64,000 bases of DNA from Betaproteobacteria bacterium (GTDB lineage: Bacteria > Pseudomonadota > Gammaproteobacteria > Burkholderiales > Ga0077523): the NCBI GenBank assembly GCA_016713305.1, contig JADJPK010000008.1:186001-250000 (forward strand), in the 5' to 3' direction. Below are positions 61,005-64,000 of this stretch, piece by piece. How positions within the stretch are numbered: position 1 is the stretch's first letter; each line of letters begins with the position of its first letter. A program made the position numbers and the translations under genes. The notes under the pieces were generated by a model, which saw nothing but the letters and a program-made list of their open reading frames with translations, was not told the DNA's origin and searched no databases.

Positions 61005-61946
61005 ATGCGCAAGTTGGTGGCCTGGTGTGTGTCGGCGCTCTTTGCGGGAACGCTCTCGCAAGCGGCGGCGGCATGGGAGCCCGGAGGCACGCCTCCCCGG
61101 CTCGAATCGAATTCCGTGATCGTCGTGGACCAGGAGCAGGGGGCCTCGCTCTACGCCAAGAATCCGCAGGCCGTCATGCCGATCGCGTCCATCACCAAGC
61201 TGATGACGGCCATCGTCGTCATGGATGCCAAGCTGCCGCTGGACGAGGAACTCGAGATCTCCTACGAAGATCTCGATTTCATCAAGGGTACGCGCTCGCG
61301 TCTGGGCACAGGCACCGTGCTCACGCGAGGCGAGATGCTCAAGCTGGCCTTGATGGCGTCCGAGAATCGTGCGGCTTCCGCGCTGGGCCGCAACTACCCG
61401 GGTGGATTTCCTGCCTTCGTGGCGGCGATGAACAAGAAGGCGCGCGAACTGGGCATGCGGGACACCCGATTCGTCGATTCCACCGGATTGCATCCGGAAA
61501 ACGTTTCCACGGCTCAGGACCTCGTCAAGCTCGTGGAAGCCGGTCTCAAGCATCCGCTGATTCGCGAATTCACGACGTCCGAGTCCCACTATGTTTCGCT
61601 GGAGGGGGGCGCCCGCAACCGCGTGCTGACCTTCAACAATTCCAACGGCCTCGTGCGGGCAGGCACCTGGGACATCGGCCTGTCCAAGACCGGTTACATC
61701 TCCGAGGCGGGGCGTTGCCTCGTCATGCAGGCGCAGATCGCCACCAAGCCGGTGATCATCGTTCTGCTGGATTCGTGGGGCAAACTCTCCCGCATCGCCG
61801 ACGCCAACCGCATCCGCAACTGGCTGGAAATCGAGATGGGCGTTCGCGACCCGCAGCCGGTACGAGTGCGTGCGACCGGCCCGCGTGTCCACAAGTATCT
61901 TCGTTCGCGTCACGATGGCCGGCGGGTGCATACGCGCCGGATGTGA
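61005..61946 (+). CDS. pbpG: D-alanyl-D-alanine endopeptidase (PBP7 type)
   Basis: Penicillin-binding protein, 313 aa. Signal peptide (MRKLVAWCVSALFAGTLSQAAA), then the serine triad S-I-T-K (catalytic Ser), S-E-N, and K-T-G (SKTGYISEAG). The length and lack of a C-terminal anchor domain fit PBP7 over DacA. A GAGGGATCAA site precedes the ATG. A terminator follows. Confidence 0.88.
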   Translation: MRKLVAWCVSALFAGTLSQAAAAWEPGGTPPRLESNSVIVVDQEQGASLYAKNPQAVMPIASITKLMTAIVVMDAKLPLDEELEISYEDLDFIKGTRSRLGTGTVLTRGEMLKLALMASENRAASALGRNYPGGFPAFVAAMNKKARELGMRDTRFVDSTGLHPENVSTAQDLVKLVEAGLKHPLIREFTTSESHYVSLEGGARNRVLTFNNSNGLVRAGTWDIGLSKTGYISEAGRCLVMQAQIATKPVIIVLLDSWGKLSRIADANRIRNWLEIEMGVRDPQPVRVRATGPRVHKYLRSRHDGRRVHTRRM

Positions 61947-61995
61947 TCGCGACGAAGCGGGGAATCACGTCAGCCCCGTGACCGGATGAAAAAAA

Positions 61996-62027
61996 GAACG
62001 CCGCACTTTCCCGTGCGGCGTTTTCGT
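61996..62027. terminator. Bidirectional intrinsic terminator
   Basis: A stem AACGCCGCAC/GTGCGGCGTT with a TTTCCC loop, T-rich on the + side and an A run on the other side. It serves both the PBP gene and the convergent gene at 62066. Confidence 0.75.
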
Positions 62028-62065
62028 TTCCGGACCCGGCGATTCGTGCGCGCCCGCGCCGCACT

Positions 62066-64000
62066 TCAATCGTTCAGGCAGATCCATGCAACGCCGTAAG
62101 AACCCAGCGTGACCCGGCCATGGGCGAGGGCACGATAGCGGCCCTGGAACTTCGCTGGCTGTGTGACGGCCGTATCGAAGCTCCCTTCATCGAGCACGCT
62201 GCAGAACGCCTGCCTGCCCTCCGTTCCCGTCAAATCGATCGACTGCCGGGACGAGGTGAGGTTGGCCAGCCACAGCAGCGTCGCGCCTGGCACCTTGACC
62301 GCATGACATTCCACCGCGCTGCGGTCGGAGGATTCCACCGACACGAGCTTCGAGCCCGACATCCGCATGAGGCTCGAGACGGCGTGATAGGCGGGATAGA
62401 CGACGGCGCCGGCATCGTCGAGTCCGGGCTGCGCGTAGTCTGTCCTGCGATAGATGACGCCGAGCGGGCCGGTCGGTGCGCCGAGGGTGATGGCGCCTAC
62501 CTCGGCGCGGCACAGCGTGGCCACGTAACCGGTGATCCATGCGGCGCCGAAGAGGCCGCGCATCCGCGGGTCCATCTTCGCGAGGCAAACGCGCTCGTTG
62601 CCGGGGTTGGGCGTGAACGTCTCGCCGTGCGGGTTGTCGCGGCAGCCGATTGCGCTGGGACCGACGCGATGCTCGATCTTGCCGATGGTGGCGCGAGCCG
62701 TCGCGATCTGGAACGGCAGCGCCTCCAGCGTTTCCATCACCGAGCGGTCGTCCGACGCGTGCACGATGGGACATGTCGTGTTCATGATGAAATCGAGCGC
62801 ATCGATGGGCGGGCGCTTCCGGTTCAGTTCCGTGAAGAACGACAGCATCCCGCCGCCCAGCTTGATGCCCGGGAAAGCCTTTCGAGCGGCGGCATACAGG
62901 CCGGGAAGCGGTGGTGCAGGAGGCCGATCGCCGCCGGGGAGAACGGACTTGAGATCGCCCACGGGGCAGACGGCGATCGCGTCGAGCGCCAGCCCCGACT
63001 GCCGCACCATCGACGCGAGCCGCTCAAGTTCCCCGGCGTAGTCGTCGAGGCCGGCCACCACGATCTCCAATACGGCGGCGGCCCCGGTCTGCTCGGCGAC
63101 AAGACGCAAGCCGTACAACTCGGCGAGACCATGCCCGGCGCGGGGATCGTGCTGACCCACCAGGATGCGCGGCTTCGCGGCACGCAGCAGCGGCAGCGCC
63201 TTGACTGCGTGCTCCAGTTCTTCCGCAGGCAGGCCCAGTCCCACGGGAGGCATGGTCCGGCGGGTGACACCGCCCACGGCGACCTGGACGCTCGCCGCGC
63301 GTCTTGACCCGGCAGCCTTCGGAACCCGCCCGCTCAACGTGACCTTGATGCTTTGCCTCACGGTCTCGCCCGCCTTGAGCACGTAGGGCCAGGGCAACGC
63401 AAGGGGACGCACGTAGGTCTTGAAGCTGGCGTCCGTCCAGTTGCGGTGATCTTCCATCTCCCAGGTGTCGCCTTCCATGCGCACCGTGGCTCTCACGCCG
63501 GGCATGAACTCGTGCGAGAGCGCGCGGATGTGCAGGAAGGGTTGCACGGGATTCACGTTCTTCGGGAAGACCGAGCGTTCGACCGTGCCGTCGACGTGTT
63601 CCACTTCCACCTTGTTGCCGACCACACCCTGCAGCGGGTGGAGCACCACGAAGCCGGTACGCGCCGTGAGGAAGTCCGTGACAGGCGTGGCTTCGCCGAC
63701 GAACTCCAGGTTCCCGGCAGCATCTCCCGCAATGGCCACGTCGAACGCGATCTCCTGCGGACCGTCCTTGCAGACGGCGTGGTAGCGCACGTTGAAGCCG
63801 TCCTTGCGCTGATCGACGACAAGATCGCTCAATGCCGGAACGTACGTGCCCCAGTTCCTGTCGCGCACGAGAAAGGAGACGGCCCGCAGCACTTCGACAC
63901 CGTTGACGCGCACATAGCGGCACTGGCCATTGTCGAATTCCACCTCGGCCGGCCCGGCGCGCAGGATCCGGCCGGGCGTGTCGGGCTGCGTCGTTCCCAC
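62066..64000 (-). CDS. Large protein resembling D-apionate lactonase, possibly partial at the window edge
   Basis: At least 644 aa on the minus strand. A GTG at 64000 begins MGTTQPDTPGRILRAGPAEVEFDNGQCRYVRV; since this is the last base of the window, a longer protein is possible, although the sequence looks like a natural start. Mid-region RAKPRILVGQHD-like and later TTCPIVHASDDRSVMETLEALP and HRVGPSAIGCRDNPHGETFTPNP suggest an amylase-like TIM barrel with a C-terminal beta region. It recalls the ApnL/D-apionate-lactonase group, from memory only. No sugar transporter is visible nearby. Confidence 0.5.
   Translation of the reverse strand: MGTTQPDTPGRILRAGPAEVEFDNGQCRYVRVNGVEVLRAVSFLVRDRNWGTYVPALSDLVVDQRKDGFNVRYHAVCKDGPQEIAFDVAIAGDAAGNLEFVGEATPVTDFLTARTGFVVLHPLQGVVGNKVEVEHVDGTVERSVFPKNVNPVQPFLHIRALSHEFMPGVRATVRMEGDTWEMEDHRNWTDASFKTYVRPLALPWPYVLKAGETVRQSIKVTLSGRVPKAAGSRRAASVQVAVGGVTRRTMPPVGLGLPAEELEHAVKALPLLRAAKPRILVGQHDPRAGHGLAELYGLRLVAEQTGAAAVLEIVVAGLDDYAGELERLASMVRQSGLALDAIAVCPVGDLKSVLPGGDRPPAPPLPGLYAAARKAFPGIKLGGGMLSFFTELNRKRPPIDALDFIMNTTCPIVHASDDRSVMETLEALPFQIATARATIGKIEHRVGPSAIGCRDNPHGETFTPNPGNERVCLAKMDPRMRGLFGAAWITGYVATLCRAEVGAITLGAPTGPLGVIYRRTDYAQPGLDDAGAVVYPAYHAVSSLMRMSGSKLVSVESSDRSAVECHAVKVPGATLLWLANLTSSRQSIDLTGTEGRQAFCSVLDEGSFDTAVTQPAKFQGRYRALAHGRVTLGSYGVAWICLND

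Overview
The window is about 64 kb of high-GC, gene-dense proteobacterial DNA with no rRNA, tRNA, CRISPR or insertion sequence that I can see. The gene types point to a betaproteobacterium. The FmdB zinc ribbon / DUF502 / aspS / nudB / EEP phosphatase / clsB order is a familiar betaproteobacterial neighbourhood, and there is a PEP-CTERM TPR lipoprotein and a PEP-CTERM-anchored protease. An uncultured or environmental strain is plausible. Genus cannot be assigned from sequence reading alone.

Region 1 (1-8659, + strand) is a canonical urea module. A near-perfect sigma54 promoter (317-331) precedes urtABCDE (urea ABC transporter) and ureABC (classical three-subunit urease). No urease accessory genes are attached to it.

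Region 2 (8687-27461) is the most interesting part. A broken KefB/YbaL-type antiporter remnant and amiC-amiR lie on the minus strand. Divergent from amiC is a leader that holds a strong intrinsic terminator and an ANTAR-type hexaloop hairpin. It is followed on the + strand by a second Urt-like five-gene transporter (probably for short-chain amides), aliphatic amidase amiE, ureE, ureF, a fused ureAB, a divergent ureC paralogue, ureG, ureD, and then a CbbQ/NorQ-type MoxR ATPase and a CbbO/NorD-type VWA protein. I read this as one amide/urea-like catabolic operon. AmiC/AmiR antitermination would control it, amidase and urease activities would release ammonia, and a AAA+/VWA pair may activate the divergent metalloenzyme. 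The altered substrate loop of UreC2 leaves its true substrate open.

Region 3 (27477-41948) is mostly housekeeping: GDPD, FmdB, DUF502, a non-discriminating-type aspS, nudB, PPK2, an EEP phosphatase, clsB and PrsT. An accessory block (DUF6502, a repeat-rich DUF5666 protein and an outer-membrane barrel) sits between aspS and nudB.

Region 4 (41970-53084) is accessory: an M15-like peptidase, a PEP-CTERM matrixin, a low-GC DUF3883 gene, an MBL hydrolase, an enolase-superfamily gene with an SDR, small membrane proteins, a Sel1 protein and an Atm1/HMT1-type ABC exporter.

Region 5 (53225-64000) holds a two-component system whose kinase has lost large blocks, divergent from czcCBA (HME-RND efflux with the D-D-E divalent-cation motif), then a PBP7-type endopeptidase and a large gene resembling D-apionate lactonase that reaches the window edge.

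Data quality: several genes (antiporter, DUF502, ABC exporter, DUF3883 twice, DUF5666) carry one- or two-base indels, mostly in G/C runs or repeats. Some of the 'pseudogenes' may therefore be assembly errors. The missing blocks in the antiporter and the kinase are not of this simple kind.
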